A DNA stretch of 64,000 nucleotides from Lineus longissimus (GCF_910592395.1 NC_088317.1:13766001-13830000); one strand, 5' to 3'; positions 41,830 to 61,975 are shown, counted from the stretch's first letter. Program-made: numbers and translations. Notes: generated by a model not told the origin, from the letters alone.

Positions 41830-42370
41830 GACGTTAATCACTTTAGGGTGTTTGGGCACAGTTTTTAAACCCACAACGGTTGGTATCATTTCTTCTCTCT
41901 TTGAAAACGTGTTATGTTTTATAAAATTATTAGCTTTTTGAAGTTGAAGTTCGTCGTACTGATTGGGAATTAATTTTGCACCTTTCTTACGATTTTCTTC
42001 TCGACTAATTTGATTGATATTTGACCAATGCCAACATACTTCGGGGATGTCTTTGAAATGAGCTACTGGTAAAACATGGTCACGCTCTTCATCAATAATA
42101 ACTTTCACACTTCTTTGCCAATCCAACCAATCATAAAAAAACTGGACTGGTTTATAGTGCAACCTATGTATTCTTCCAGTCTTTCCATTGTACCACAATG
42201 ACTCATAGAAACATGCATTTTGTGAATCGCATGAAAGTTTGGGTCTTGATATTTTACTCTCATGTGATTCCTACTATAATTTGTACAGCACTCTTTACAA
42301 TAATTTTGTAACCCATCATCGGACTGACTATTCTCAAAATAACAATCATAATGTTTTCTGGTTTCACATT
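41821..42370 (-). pseudogene. Zinc-ribbon / HNH endonuclease-like protein, frameshifted
   Basis: On the minus strand from about 42363: paired Cys motifs (FCVKCE and YCKECC) form a zinc ribbon, followed by LEEYIGCTI. After a shift at a 7-A tract (about 42130-42136, + strand) comes DWLDWQ, then DEERDHVLPVAHF and WSNINQISREENRKKGAK, an HNH-like H...N pattern. Such zinc-ribbon/HNH proteins occur in large DNA viruses and virus-like elements. This placement next to the integrase suggests both belong to one Polinton-like element. Confidence 0.6.
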
Positions 42371-42690
42371 TTACACAGAATTTTGTATTTAAGAGTTTGC
42401 ATGAAGTTCATAAATTTCTTTCTAACATATCTTCCACTCTCATTCCCATCTAAAACAATAACGATACCAGGGACGGCCAAATCTTCTCGATTTTTAATGA
42501 ACACTTCTTCGTGAAGGTAGTGTAGATGGTTTAAGTAATAGGAAAGAGGATGTACGGCAATTAACGACTTTTTTATAAACGGCCTAAAAAAACATGGTTT
42601 TGAGCCCGATTTTAGTAAAAATGCAGTTTCCAGAATTCCCACTTTTCCCTGGGTAAAGGATGTGTTACTAGTAATGGTTTTACTAAACAA
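42364..42690 (-). CDS. Unrecognised 108-aa open frame next to HNH-like gene
   Basis: Reads KVGILETAFLLKSG early and VPGIVIVLDGNESGRYV near the end, with no family I can name. The end overlaps the zinc-ribbon start in another frame, so it may be the upstream part of the same broken gene or a separate small protein of the element. Confidence 0.3.
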   Translation of the reverse strand: MFSKTITSNTSFTQGKVGILETAFLLKSGSKPCFFRPFIKKSLIAVHPLSYYLNHLHYLHEEVFIKNREDLAVPGIVIVLDGNESGRYVRKKFMNFMQTLKYKILCKM

Positions 42691-42783
42691 AACATGGGGT
42701 TAAACACAAAAAATAGAAATGGAAACACTACCAGAGCATTGACCTGATAGGAAACAGTGGGCTCCTGCACAGGATTTTATTCT

Positions 42784-43035
42784 AACAACAACAGTGGTTA
42801 AACCACCAACAACAGTGGTTAACCACTAACAACAGTGGTTGAACCACCAACAACAATGGTTAAACCACCAACAACAGTGGTTGAACCACCAACAACAGTA
42901 ATCAGTCCACCAAAACAGTGGTAAAACCACCAACAACAATGGTTAAACCACAAACAACAGTGGTTAAACCACCAACAACAGTAATAAGCCCACCAACAAC
43001 AGTGGTTAAACCACCAACAACAGTGGTTAGCCCAC
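42784..43035 (+). repeat. 21-bp minisatellite that can encode Pro-Pro-Thr-Thr-Val-Val-Lys repeats
   Basis: About twelve copies of a 21-bp unit (CAACAACAGTGGTTAAACCAC and variants). In one frame 42918-43112 reads PPTTVVK repeats, then NCREAKCETYRFSYKCCL and stop. One- and two-base losses in the earlier units break the frame. The array could be the remnant of a Pro/Thr-rich stalk or just noncoding satellite. Confidence 0.75.
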
Positions 43036-43137
43036 CCGTTACCTTAAACAATCTGAACTGTCGAGAAGCAAAATGCGAAACATATCGCTTTTCATATAAA
43101 TGTTGTCTTTGACATTATATAAAAATAATTTTTTTAG

Positions 43138-43323
43138 AGATCAGTGACTTAGAAGGAGGCGTTTGCTTTGAAAAACGGAATGTTTGTAACGGCCATGTTC
43201 AGCTGATCGAAGAATTGTTCAAAGGCCGATTGTGCGGAACTGGCTTGGGTGTACCACGTGACCCGAGAGAGCTATATCCCAACGCGCATCTTCCGAAACG
43301 GGCGGTGGCTTTGATGCTGTAGC
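43138..43323 (+). other. Open, cysteine-containing exon-like block
   Basis: After a TTTTTTTAG acceptor-like site the frame reads ISDLEGGVCFEKRNVCNG to PKRAVALML and a stop. It directly follows the Pro/Thr minisatellite and its CETYRFSYKCC frame. Spacing of Cys residues and an open frame of 60 codons hint at a small Cys-rich domain. No family recognised, and the upstream donor is unclear. Confidence 0.25.
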
Positions 43324-43345
43324 CCTACGTTCCCTTGTTGCCTGA

Positions 43346-43735
43346 CTCTTTATTTTGAAAGACTCTGTGATAATTTACTTTCTATTGAGGGTGTACAACG
43401 AAGAGTAACAAAACAGATATCAGGTGGTGATCACTCCTATCAGGTTAGGCTTGGACTGCTTGGTTTACTACCACTTTCCTTTCGACGAGAGACAGCCGAT
43501 GTTGTATTTTTGTGCCATCGTACGCTTGGAAATACTGTTTTATCTCAAACTCATGCCCCAGACGTGACTTTTACTACGCGTAGGGGTGATGATCTTGTCC
43601 TCCCATGTCCATGTTTTAAAACAGAGGCTTTTGCTTCATCATGACTTCCAGATAATTGCCCGAGAGAGCTGTTGGATCAACGAAAACTTGCCGTGACCCG
43701 ACTCTTTATTTGAAAGACTTTGGTTATAACCAGCA
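43346..43735 (+). pseudogene. LINE ORF2 C-terminal fragment
   Basis: Reads LYFERLCDNLLSIEGVQRRV, then LGLLGLLPLSFRRE and TRRGDDLVLP, then LPDNCPRELL after a stop. VQRR...L..LGLL.L..RR is the usual pattern at the end of jockey/CR1-type ORF2 proteins. There is a small internal duplication (TTTATTTTGAAAGACT recurring near 43700). Confidence 0.65.
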
Positions 43736-44205
43736 TAGCAAGACCGAAATGATGAAACTATTATCTACCGCCCATGGTTACAGCCTTTACAATACCGGTG
43801 TACACCACACTAGTACTTGCGGCCGGGCAGCTAGTATTTTGAAGCAGATGATTATTTTTATCAGCAAACATGCATTTTCTCTCCACAAAAAGATGAAAAC
43901 AACATACCGTCCTGGAATTTGTAGAAGAACAACGGATTTCTCCTCTTAAAACCACATTTACATTTATCAGACACACCCCATAGACTATACAGTAACGCAT
44001 AAACATAAGATATAACCATTCATCAATTAAACCAATAATGTGATTCTATTTAAAACGACTTATCGTTGACGAAAGGAACAAGGTCACAGATTTTCTGACC
44101 GATTTTAATGGACACTTATATGAGCCAATATTTGTTCTGAAATTGATCGTTTGGTGTCGGTGAATGTTCGATTTCTGACGTATCAGATAATTGTGTACTA
44201 CAGGG

Positions 44206-44397
44206 TGTCTCCAAAAAAAGTATACCCCTTCATTTATTTTCACACGGGTGAGTCCGTAACAAGCTTCTTCGTCAGGGTTGGAAAAATCTAGAATGCGCTT
44301 CCACGCGATATCAGGCAGTCTCTCCTGCTTGATGTTGAGGGGAAGAGCATTCGCCAAAAACTTGATGCATTTTGCGTGGATGGGTGTTGTTGTCAGT
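44206..44397 (-). mobile_element. Possible mariner-like terminus
   Basis: CAGGGTGTCTCCAAAAAAAG at 44206 resembles the CAGGGTGTC termini of some Tc1/mariner relatives. An open minus-strand frame (from 44357) reads toward and through it, with no recognisable transposase motif. The partner end was not found. Confidence 0.3.
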
Positions 44398-44965
44398 GTT
44401 AATCTGTACCCCCTAACACCAAGTCTGAATTAACACCGATGTCAATACTCGATGTTAACACCGCGTTCCACTGGGTGTGGGTGTTGGGTATCCCCATTTT
44501 CAATTTGTAGTTTTTCACTTCACTTTATGTCTTGACAGCTCAGGGGGAGTTATCTCAAAGGTAGGGAATATATGAAAAGACGATGTGATGTAACATGAAC
44601 ATTCTTCTGCCACCTCATCAATTTGGTCCTCATTCAGCCTCATGTGGTCATCCACTGACTCATTGGGTGACTTTAAAGTTTCAAGTTAACACTGATGTTA
44701 ACACTAACACTGACACTAAGAGTCATCTGAACTCCATCTTTATAATCTGTCCGAGGTGTTGGTGTTAACATTCGGTGTTGGTGTGAGCAGAGTTTAAAGT
44801 TGGGTGTTAGTATCAATTTTACACCGACTGGAACACCAGTTGTTAGCTTAAACAATACTTGGTGTTTATTTTCCTTAATTTGCAATGCATTTTCTATAAG
44901 CGCTAAAAGTAACCCCTTAGGGGTTAACACCGGTGGGAGTTTAAAGTTAGGGGTGTTAGCAGCCA
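44384..44965. repeat. GTGTTAACAC-rich low-complexity block
   Basis: Many direct and inverted copies of GTGTTA/TAACAC and TTAACACTGATG-like words. Open frames on both strands here are artefacts of the bias. Confidence 0.5.
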
Positions 44966-44989
44966 TGTTGTTTGTACCATTTCAAGAAG

Positions 44990-45540
44990 TTGTGGCAAGG
45001 TTCTTTAACAAAGAAGACGGCCAAACCACGGGTGGAAAGCTGCAGAAAGCAAATATTTGTGTAAAAGCATTAGATCATCCTTTGCTAAACACAGATTGAG
45101 TAATCATCATCTGATTATAGAAAAAGGTAGGCATATGCGTCTTGCACTAGTTAAAGGACAATGTCCATTTAATTGTAACTTAGTTGAAGATGAACATCAT
45201 TTCTTTTTATATGTCCTGAATTTAAAGCATTGCGGAATGCTTTTCTGAACATTGAGTGCTCTTCCTCTGCGGGAGTTCACCACTGTACATCTGTTGATGT
45301 TTTTTTTAATACTAAAATACTTGGAAATAACGATAACTCGGTTTTTGATTAATGTTCTTAACTTTGTGAATGATATGTTTAATTTTAGAATGGAAAATAT
45401 CCTATGTCAGTAGTTTTCATTAAAAATTTAGTAATTTGTTGCACTTCCCCTGTTTGTACATGATATGCAGTTCTTATCTTGCCTACGTCTTACTCTGTAA
45501 TACGTTCGGTTTTTAATAAAATTTGAATTTGAATTTGAAG
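44990..45540 (+). mobile_element. LINE 3' end with TTTGAA tail
   Basis: Reads IEKGRHMRLALVKGQCPFNC, then DEHHFFLY, the Cys/His block near the end of many LINE ORF2 proteins (IEKGR...C..C...EDE.HF). It ends in AATAAAATTTGAATTTGAA at about 45515-45540, a short-period tail typical of CR1/L2-type LINEs. Heavily 5' truncated. Confidence 0.7.
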
Positions 45541-45599
45541 ATACTTTTTGTGAGACCACTACTTCGGTCTAGGGCCAATTCCAGAGCAGGGTGTACACT

Positions 45600-46180
45600 T
45601 ATAAAATTTTTGCTATATTTTAACACATTTTTACGACATTGCTCTGTACACACATATAGCAACAAAGTTTGTGAAAAGAGGGATTTGGGAGGGAAAATGG
45701 ATGATTCCAAGGAAAGAAGTTGTATTTACAGTTCCACTGCAGCAATGAGGAACCTGCACAACAAAACCTGCCAATAGGGGGCCCTGCAGGCAAGTGGACC
45801 ATGGTTGTAATGAGAAAACAATTCCCGGATCAATGATTATTGAATATTTTAACCCTTAATTACTCTACATTGGGAAATAGCACCGAAAATGTTGTCTTAT
45901 TGGTCCTTAATTCTAATTTTGATGGGTTTTAGGGAGAAAATCAACAAAACTTAACTTTAATGGAAAATGCACTTGAATTGTATCTTTTAGTACTGGTGCT
46001 GCCATCTGGATTTTTAGTTCTGCAGGTTCCTCATTGTAGCTGTCATATTTACAACATTTTTACAACATGTTGTAAAAGTGTTGTGACATGGATTTTCCTG
46101 TGTACACACTATGCAACATCTTGCCAACAATTCTTGCAACCAAGAATGTGTAAAAATGTTGCTAAAATGCTGTCAGCATA
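45600..46180. mobile_element. Imperfect foldback element
   Basis: GCAATGAGGAACCTGCA (about 45742) and TGCAGGTTCCTCATTG (about 46022), and TTTAACACATTTTTAC versus GTGTAAAAATG near the two ends, are inverted counterparts over about 190-bp arms with many mismatches. It lies just upstream of the cassette 2 exons. Confidence 0.45.
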
Positions 46181-46277
46181 GAAAGGGCTTTAAGGCCGAT
46201 GGGTACGAGATTGTTATTTTCCTCTGCGCCGCCACCTGTGAGAAGATCGGGTACTAATCAAATCTCTTCTACATCAG

Positions 46278-55315
<9,038 letters not shown>

Positions 55316-55690
55316 ATCTATTATACCACAACTTTGTAACAAATCTCCATACATACGTTACGGCATTACAGTTATCCTATAGAAATTGCATGGATTTTCA
55401 ATAATGGAATATCAATACGTACGAAAATTTGTTGTGTGTTTTATTTCATGCGTAGCATTCTGTAAATGATACACTGTAAAAACACAGCCAAAGTTTTACG
55501 ATTGATATGGTGCTTGATTCGAAATGTGACGATGTCATTATGAATGGACTGTTCGAACTTCATGCTCGAGTGATGTATGTTACTGGCCTCGGCCCGGTTG
55601 TTCAAAACCCATTGTCACCAATGCTATAGTTAATTTAACATAGCATTGTCTTTGCAAAGTGGGGCAAACGCAGCACAACGCATAACTGCG

Positions 55691-56522
55691 GCTGTTATAA
55701 AACGCGGATTCCGCGGAAATCCGCGGAATCCACGCGTACCTGGTTCCGCTGGCTACCGTCAGATGTAGTGGTAGTCGTTCACACGCTCTCTGCACGGTCA
55801 CTGCACGCAGCACGAATTTAGAGAACTAAATCGTTCCGTAATAACTGTATTTCATTACATTATTTTGAGGGAAGGTAAGTACTATAAACAGACACTGTGG
55901 ACTGAAATACAGACAGGACTGTTATTCTATTAATCACATGTACATTGTACTACGGGTTTTTGATATTTTTTTACCAAGGATGAATCGTCGCCTGAAGATG
56001 GCTAAAGATGGCTAAATTAACCAGACTGCTGCTGCCTATAGTCCCCACCGCATTTTTGTATATTCATTAAGTAAAATACTACCATGCGAATGGTTAATTG
56101 ACAAGGACATTTAAACAAGCCTGGTTATCATTTCATGTCGGATTAAACGTAAACTGAATCACACACTACGCTGGGCGATCTTCGGTCCGAGTAGCTAGAC
56201 CTGCCATCGAGAGTCTATGTTCCAGAAGGGCGCCAATGGCTAATATTCATAAAATACGAGGAAAAGTTTTTACTTTAAACTTCATGTATATCATACATTT
56301 ACACTAGCCATCTCTGTAGAACAATGTAGTAAAAAGCATATTAGCACATGATATAATTATAGTTGGCTGGCATTGATTATTGTATGTTGGAGCTCTCGGC
56401 CTAGCGATAGATCGAAACACAGTTATCATTACATCTGACTACCACTACATCTGACGGTGGCCAGCAGAACCAGGTACGCGCGGACTTCGCGGATTTCCGC
56501 GGAATCCGCGTTTTATAACAGC
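55691..56522. mobile_element. 832-bp foldback element with about 84-bp inverted ends
   Basis: Left arm from GCTGTTATAAAACGCGGATT (55691) to GTAGTGGTAGT (about 55771); right arm is its complement, ending TTATAACAGC at 56522, with few mismatches. The arms themselves contain TTCCGCGGAAATCCGCGGAA, a local palindrome. No coding or target duplication seen. Confidence 0.8.
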
Positions 56523-56679
56523 CGGCTTTGTATTGATACGTCCCTCTGTGGTCTCAGACAGTTCATTTTATATTCCGTATCTGTGTAATGGTTTGGGATC
56601 ACTGTGATAAAGAAATGCCGGACACAGATGATTCTTAGGCTTCTGGCGTACCTTCAAATGCTGTTTCTTACAAACAAGA

Positions 56680-57290
56680 AATATTGTCAAAATTCTTTGG
56701 AATAATTCTATTCTCTTTAGCAAGTCGCAGATACCCAGTATCTACGCTGGTAAACCTCTCACCAGCATCACATGTAGCTTGAACGTTGGTCATTGCTGCA
56801 CCTCTCCGATTAATGTATTCATCCCCGTTGCGCTTTGGTTGTGTGTCCCGACATGGGTACAGTCAAGTGCCCCAATTGTGCAGGGGATCTTGTATTTATC
56901 CTGTCAAGACTCATTTGCACGTTGAATGTCACCCTGGTTCTTGGGCAAGTTCATCCATAAATCATCTTCTTGCACAATCCCATTCAAAACTTTAAAAAAT
57001 GCTTTTGTAACTATTGACTGAGTATCCCGATATCCTCACCAACACCTTTTTGAAAGCCATTGTCGCCCACACAACCAATAAATACCTCCATTTGTCATGT
57101 TTGTTGTTATGTTGATAGGGCACCACCTCTAGTTTCTCCCGTCGCATCATCCATAAAGTCATCTAAAGTACATTTTCCTCATCAAAACGGAACCGAATTC
57201 TATATTTCTTCTCCTCGCAAGTTCGCCCTGGGGCATACACCTTTCTCTGGCGCGGAATTTGCAAAAATGCTGCCATCATAGAAAGTTGGT
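56680..57290 (-). pseudogene. Decayed PIF/Harbinger transposase
   Basis: Minus-strand pieces in order: LRGEEKYRIRFRFDEENV near 57230, CVGDNGFQKGVGEDIGI near 57070, CTIGALDCTHVGTHNQ near 56880, TNVQATCDAGERFTSVD near 56770. These follow the HARBI1-type transposase, including the D-C-T-H motif of the nuclease core. Stops and frameshifts separate every piece. Confidence 0.7.
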
Positions 57291-57479
57291 CTGGTCACTC
57301 CGACTTCCAAGGAAGGTCTGAAGCTATCTTCAAAACTTGTGGTATCTACTTGAAAAACATTAGTAAATACTCAACTTTATTCATACTGACTTTAGTATTT
57401 AATATTTTCGGAGTAACTACTGTAGTAGTAAGTAGTACAAACTTTTACTATTAGCAAATAGTATATATCATTTGTTTAT

Positions 57480-57760
57480 TGTCACCTATTTATTTACACA
57501 AATAGCCAGCCTTAAGGCTTATGAGACAGTTGTTCGGGCATACGAGTTGTGAGATGTCGTTTCAAGTTCTTACTGCCCATTTCTCATCTCATATGCCCGA
57601 ATCACAAAATTTGCAACTTCTTTGGCAAATTCGCCCTTGGTTAACATAATCTGGAGTCTCTCCTCATCGTCACTTGGTTCAACAATGTCAATTTTGCTAT
57701 ACAAATGTCTTCTACTGACAGCATACAAAGGTATTTACTAAAACTGTTTACTACATTTTT
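57480..57760 (-). other. Unrecognised minus-strand open stretch with hairpin
   Basis: Minus strand reads IDIVEPSDDEERLQIMLTKG, then FAKEVANFVIRAYEMRNGQ and stop, without an obvious start. GTTCGGGCATACGAG and its near complement (CATATGCCCGAAT) lie about 70 bases apart. Possibly a transposon-encoded remnant. Confidence 0.3.
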
Positions 57761-57979
57761 ATTCATATAAATGGTGGTAAAGACTTAAAAATGTGAAGTA
57801 AAAGTAAGTACTTTTTATTTATATGGCCCGTCTCGTGTTTTCTGAAAGGGGCACCTGGAGTATAAATAGGGTAGGAGGAGATAGTAACATGCAAATGTCT
57901 GCCTGTTACCATCATGTGAAGAGCTCCTGGAGTTAGTACAATGTTTTCAAAAAATTCATAAGCATAAACCATCAGATTT

Positions 57980-59040
57980 TATTGAGATTCGTCATTTGTC
58001 GAGTCTCAAAGGAAGCCAAAGTATGAAAATCAATTTGAGGAGATATATCTGTAATGAGATTACAGAACGTTTTTATGTGTCCCTGGTATAAACTGTGAAG
58101 TTGAATGTCCAACCTTTGAATCCTTTATGACATTGCAATGTAAACACTGAGCACATGGCTAATAATCACAAGTCATCTTTCTCACACCTGTCCATGCAAT
58201 AAGACATGCATAAGGATAAGGAGTCCTACCAGCAAATTTCACCAAATAATTTTGGGCTTGTATTCACAATGATGAATCTTGAATAGTACAGCACCGATTT
58301 AATATGTCCATAATATCAGTAAAGACCACATTCAAATATTGTTTGAATTTCTTCCAAAAAGACATAATAAGACCAGGCAAAACCATGGGAAACTACAGAT
58401 TTTCCTATTCCTACTGGAACGTGAAGCCCACTTTTTAGATTTACTGACCATAGATCTGTCCAACCTGGGGGTGAATTATTTTCATTTAGTTGAATTTCTC
58501 ATATATTCAAGTATGTGGCAACTGCTACCCCGGTGTAAAAGGAATGGACGTCATAGGAATGCAGGACCCCATACAATAGCTGTGTATTGTCAACCAATGT
58601 GGTTAATGGTTTGGTTGAATTTGTAGGGTTAGCTACATAATCTTCAACAAAGGAACTCAGCGACTCTATTCACTTTAACAGAAGGACCGGACTTAGATTC
58701 CGGGGGGACTTGCATTTCCTTTAAAACCGGGCTGCTACCTAAACCCTCTGAGCCAATGTGGTTGTTCCCATACCTCATGATGAAAATGCCCTGGTACCAA
58801 GTGACTCAACTGGAAGAGAATAAATAACAATAATAAAGAACCCTGGCAACTGACCCCTGGAATATTTCTTTGGGTCTTGAACAGTCACGTGAAATGTATC
58901 ATTATACTTACATGAAGATGGTAAGAACCAAGAATTAGCTTAGCTCTTATTCAAAAGCTGTTGGGTTACTGTTGTCATGTAGATATTTGGCGGAAGTGAC
59001 TCATCAGCCATGAACAGCAAGCAAATCAGGTCAGGTGACA
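57980..59040. other. No gene recognised
   Basis: AT-rich sequence without motifs I can identify, upstream of the TATA-containing promoter at 59.05 kb. Confidence 0.4.
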
Positions 59041-59051
59041 TCCTGTGTTGA

Positions 59052-59088
59052 TATAAAAGCCTCAAGATTGCCACTAGTAACCAGTATC
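59052..59088 (+). promoter_or_regulatory. Core promoter: TATAAAAG with short 5' UTR
   Basis: TATAAAAG at 59052-59059, an A in CCAGTA 31 bp downstream (59083) as likely start site, and an ATG at 59089. The spacing fits a TATA promoter. Confidence 0.45.
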
Positions 59089-59883
59089 ATGTGGGTTCTC
59101 TCATATATGGAGGAAAGAGTCATGATATTTTTGGTTTTTGGTTTTACACAGACCGGTAAGTAATAATTTACACTAGCATTATCCGCGCTCCACTCGACCT
59201 ATAACTGCAGAGTAAACCCTATACATTATTCGGTTGTCTAAGGAACAGCGAACCCGTATTGATTCATTGAATAGCCATGTTCAGGGTCTGGGCGTGCCTG
59301 ATCAGCATCATCACCATGGTTCATGGGAAGAACTCCGTTGAGAATGACGGAGATAAGCAAAAGTTGACAAATTTTCCTGTTTGAACCTTGAAACATTGCC
59401 ACGTTTATACGAGGACACAGCAATTATAATAACAGATGTCGTGTTGCGCAACGACGGAAAAGCTTGTAGTCTAGTCCTGAACATGGATATTCAATGAATC
59501 AATATGGCTTCGCTTTTCTTTAGACAACCCGATAATGCATACTCTATATACATATAATACACATGATACTCATGTAACCGGTCGCAGATTGGGCAGATTG
59601 GGAATTGGTTAGTTCACAACTCAGCTGATAAAGACACACTGTGTTATGAGTGTAACAGACATGTTAACGTAATGTTAACCCAGACACCTGAAATTGTGGT
59701 TCAGGTTAACTTTCTGTTTACCATGGTGCTGACCTCATCTTGCTTCTTTCAATAACAGACCACTGTAGTTCGACAGATCTATCTGTTACAATAACTACGA
59801 ATGTGAACTCGGCACAAACATTGGTGTCGCACGCATGTTATACTGGCGTTAGTGTGACAGAATATCACTTCTTATTGCAATAA
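59089..59883 (+). CDS. Candidate small secreted protein gene, two exons
   Basis: Exon 1 (59089-59155) encodes MWVLSYMEERVMIFLVFGFTQ, a signal-peptide-like hydrophobic start (an in-frame ATG at 59107 gives a tighter one), ending at donor GTAAGT. Exon 2 (59759-59883) follows CTTTCAATAACAG and stays in frame for 41 codons with two Cys (HCSST and HACYTG), ending TAA. AATAAA (59879-59884) overlaps the stop. Total 63 aa. No family recognised. The intron holds a MITE. Evidence is only the promoter-like start, splice sites and frame, so this is tentative; exon 2 abuts a minisatellite. Confidence 0.35.
59220..59540. mobile_element. MITE with CATTATCGGGTTGTCTAA-like ends
   Basis: Left end CATTATTCGGTTGTCTAAGG (about 59223) and right end CTTTAGACAACCCGATAATG (about 59517-59536) are inverted. 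The about 55-bp arms also share TATTGATTCATTGAATA. A 61-aa minus-strand frame inside is made of arm sequence. Confidence 0.7.
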
Positions 59884-60645
59884 ATCGATCAATACTATTG
59901 ATATAACCGAGTTGATCACTGCTGGCGACCTCCAACGTGTCACCTACATAATATCAATATTTATTGCCGTTACTCGATCAATACTATCGAGAAAACCAAG
60001 TAGGTCACTGCAGGGGACCTTCAAAGTGTCACCTACATAATATCAATATTTATTGCCATTACTCGATCAATACTATCGAGAAAACCAGGTAGGTCACTGC
60101 AGGGGACCTTCAAAGTGTCACCTACATAATATCAATATTTATTGCCATTACTCGATCAATACTATCGAGAAAACCAAGTAGGTCACTGCTGGGGACTTCA
60201 GTGTGTCTTCTATACAATAACAATAACCAATGCCATTAATCAATCAATACTGTTCAGATAACATCGGAATATCGGCAATTTTTGTCATCAATCGATCAAT
60301 ACTATTGAAATAACCAAGTTGGTCGCTGCTGGGGACCTTCAACGTGCCACCTACATAATATCAATATTTATTTCCATCAATCAATCAATACTATTGAGAA
60401 AACCAAGTAGGTCGCTGCTAGGGACTTCAGCGTGTCTCCACTAAAATATCAGTGATTGATTCCATTAATCAATCAATAATAGTCAGAAAACCAAGTTGAT
60501 CACTGCTGCATGGAGACCTTCAGCGTGTCGTCTCAAACATATCACAGATTAATGCCATTATTCAATCAACTCTGGTCAGATATTATTAAACCTTGTTGAT
60601 CAATGCTGGGGATTTTCACAATGACTCCCCTCCTTCCTTGCAGAA
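59870..60645. repeat. 89-bp minisatellite, about eight to nine units
   Basis: Units containing CTACATAATATCAATATTTA recur every 89 bp (59943, 60032, 60121 and so on). Central units are almost identical, while outer units from 60210 onward diverge. Each unit includes ACTCGATCAATACTAT and GGTCACTGC words. Confidence 0.9.
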
Positions 60646-60649
60646 CATC

Positions 60650-61966
60650 TTTTGTCTCAGAAGGGGCCAAATCTGTGTCGAAAACAGGTTTTAAGTTCTA
60701 GGGGCAATGCTCCCCCGGCGCACCCCGCTAAGTGTGGTCCAGAATATTGTTGAGAGGACTGGGCAGTTGATCAAAGCTGTATCGTCTTCTTTATGCTCTT
60801 CTTTTGATTCATCATCTGCTCGAATCATCCAGTTTCCTCTAGATGTCGATGAATGCGATCAGATGAATCATTATATCCTGTACAATCGTCAATATATATC
60901 ACCAGATTAATTAATCGGAAGCTAATCAAAATGTTTTATTCTACCATGCAGACTCAACCAGTACACGCACATGGGGAGTTTACAACTCCCTGCCAAACAT
61001 AAACAAAAAAATACAAAAGAATAACAAAGCTCATCAAACAATGTAAGAAAATGTGAGGTTTAAAATCGTGATATAGGCCTAGTCACGGCATCGAAATGAC
61101 GAGTTTGACACTACATGTATATACCGGTAGTTTACAATGATCACCCACCGGCTAATCAAAAAGGGTTAATTCCGTGGGAACGGGTTATGACAGATTTCGA
61201 GATTCATCGATACCTAAATGTGTTCCGTTTATGATGTAAATATACTCAAATAGGCCGACACAAGTTAAAGAAAGGTCATTTTTCTGACAGGCAACAAACA
61301 TGCACAGCGCCCGTGAATGCGCCATTTATTGTTAAAATTTATATCTTTATTTCGCATCTGTTTGACACAGATACACTTCACAATTTTATGAAAAAACCGA
61401 TCACGACATCATTAGAATGTGTTTTTGTCGAAGAATAACAAGAAGGCTATTCAATCCATGTTACAAGCAGCGCACTATACACACTGATCCAGCGTGTGGA
61501 TGATCAAACTGTGCCGGAAGGAGTATGTGAGAATTTCAACGGGTGTATGTAAATTCGACATTTTGGACCGAAGACCAGGAGATTGGGGAATGCACTGACA
61601 TTATTAAGTACTGCCCTCTGGCGAGAGTATCCTACGACAGCTTATAAAAAGGGTTAAGCCGCCCTTTGAAGGACCATTGGCCCTATTAAGGGCAATATTA
61701 CCAAGCTATCGGGTGCCCAGTCACCTCCTATTTTACATCAGTAGTTTCCATTAACAAATTGCACAAAAAAGGAAAAATTCAAAATCTTATTCAATTATCG
61801 CGCTTTTCCGATGAATTGATGTTGACTACGACTTGACCCAGGTTAGCTCTCCACGCATCGACTCTTTCCACTTGGAACGATGCACTGGTAAGGCTTGTCC
61901 TGGAGCTAGGATCTACCCCTTGACGTCATGGTGCTGATATTGATTTTTCCGACGTCACGCTGATGG
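60650..61966. other. No gene recognised
   Basis: Follows the minisatellite. A 67-codon frame at 60707-60910 and its neighbouring frames show no motif. No repeats were recognised. Confidence 0.4.
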
Positions 61967-61975
61967 CGCTTGATT

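Noticed and set aside
44046-44357. 103-aa minus-strand frame as a host gene
   Set aside because: It reads through a transposon-like CAGGGTGTC terminus and shows no domain; kept only as a possible mariner-like end.
30246-46277. Missing exons 2-5 of a second full HPD-like gene
   Set aside because: I searched for the [29 protein letters not shown] and VVDH blocks by eye and saw none; the region is filled by transposons.
59238-59423. Minus-strand 61-aa frame with a signal-peptide-like stretch, resembling a neuropeptide precursor
   Set aside because: It lies within the inverted-repeat MITE at 59220-59540 and uses arm sequence; no processing sites or family match.
59870-60645. CRISPR-like array
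   Set aside because: Direct tandem units without spacers in a eukaryotic context; it is a minisatellite.
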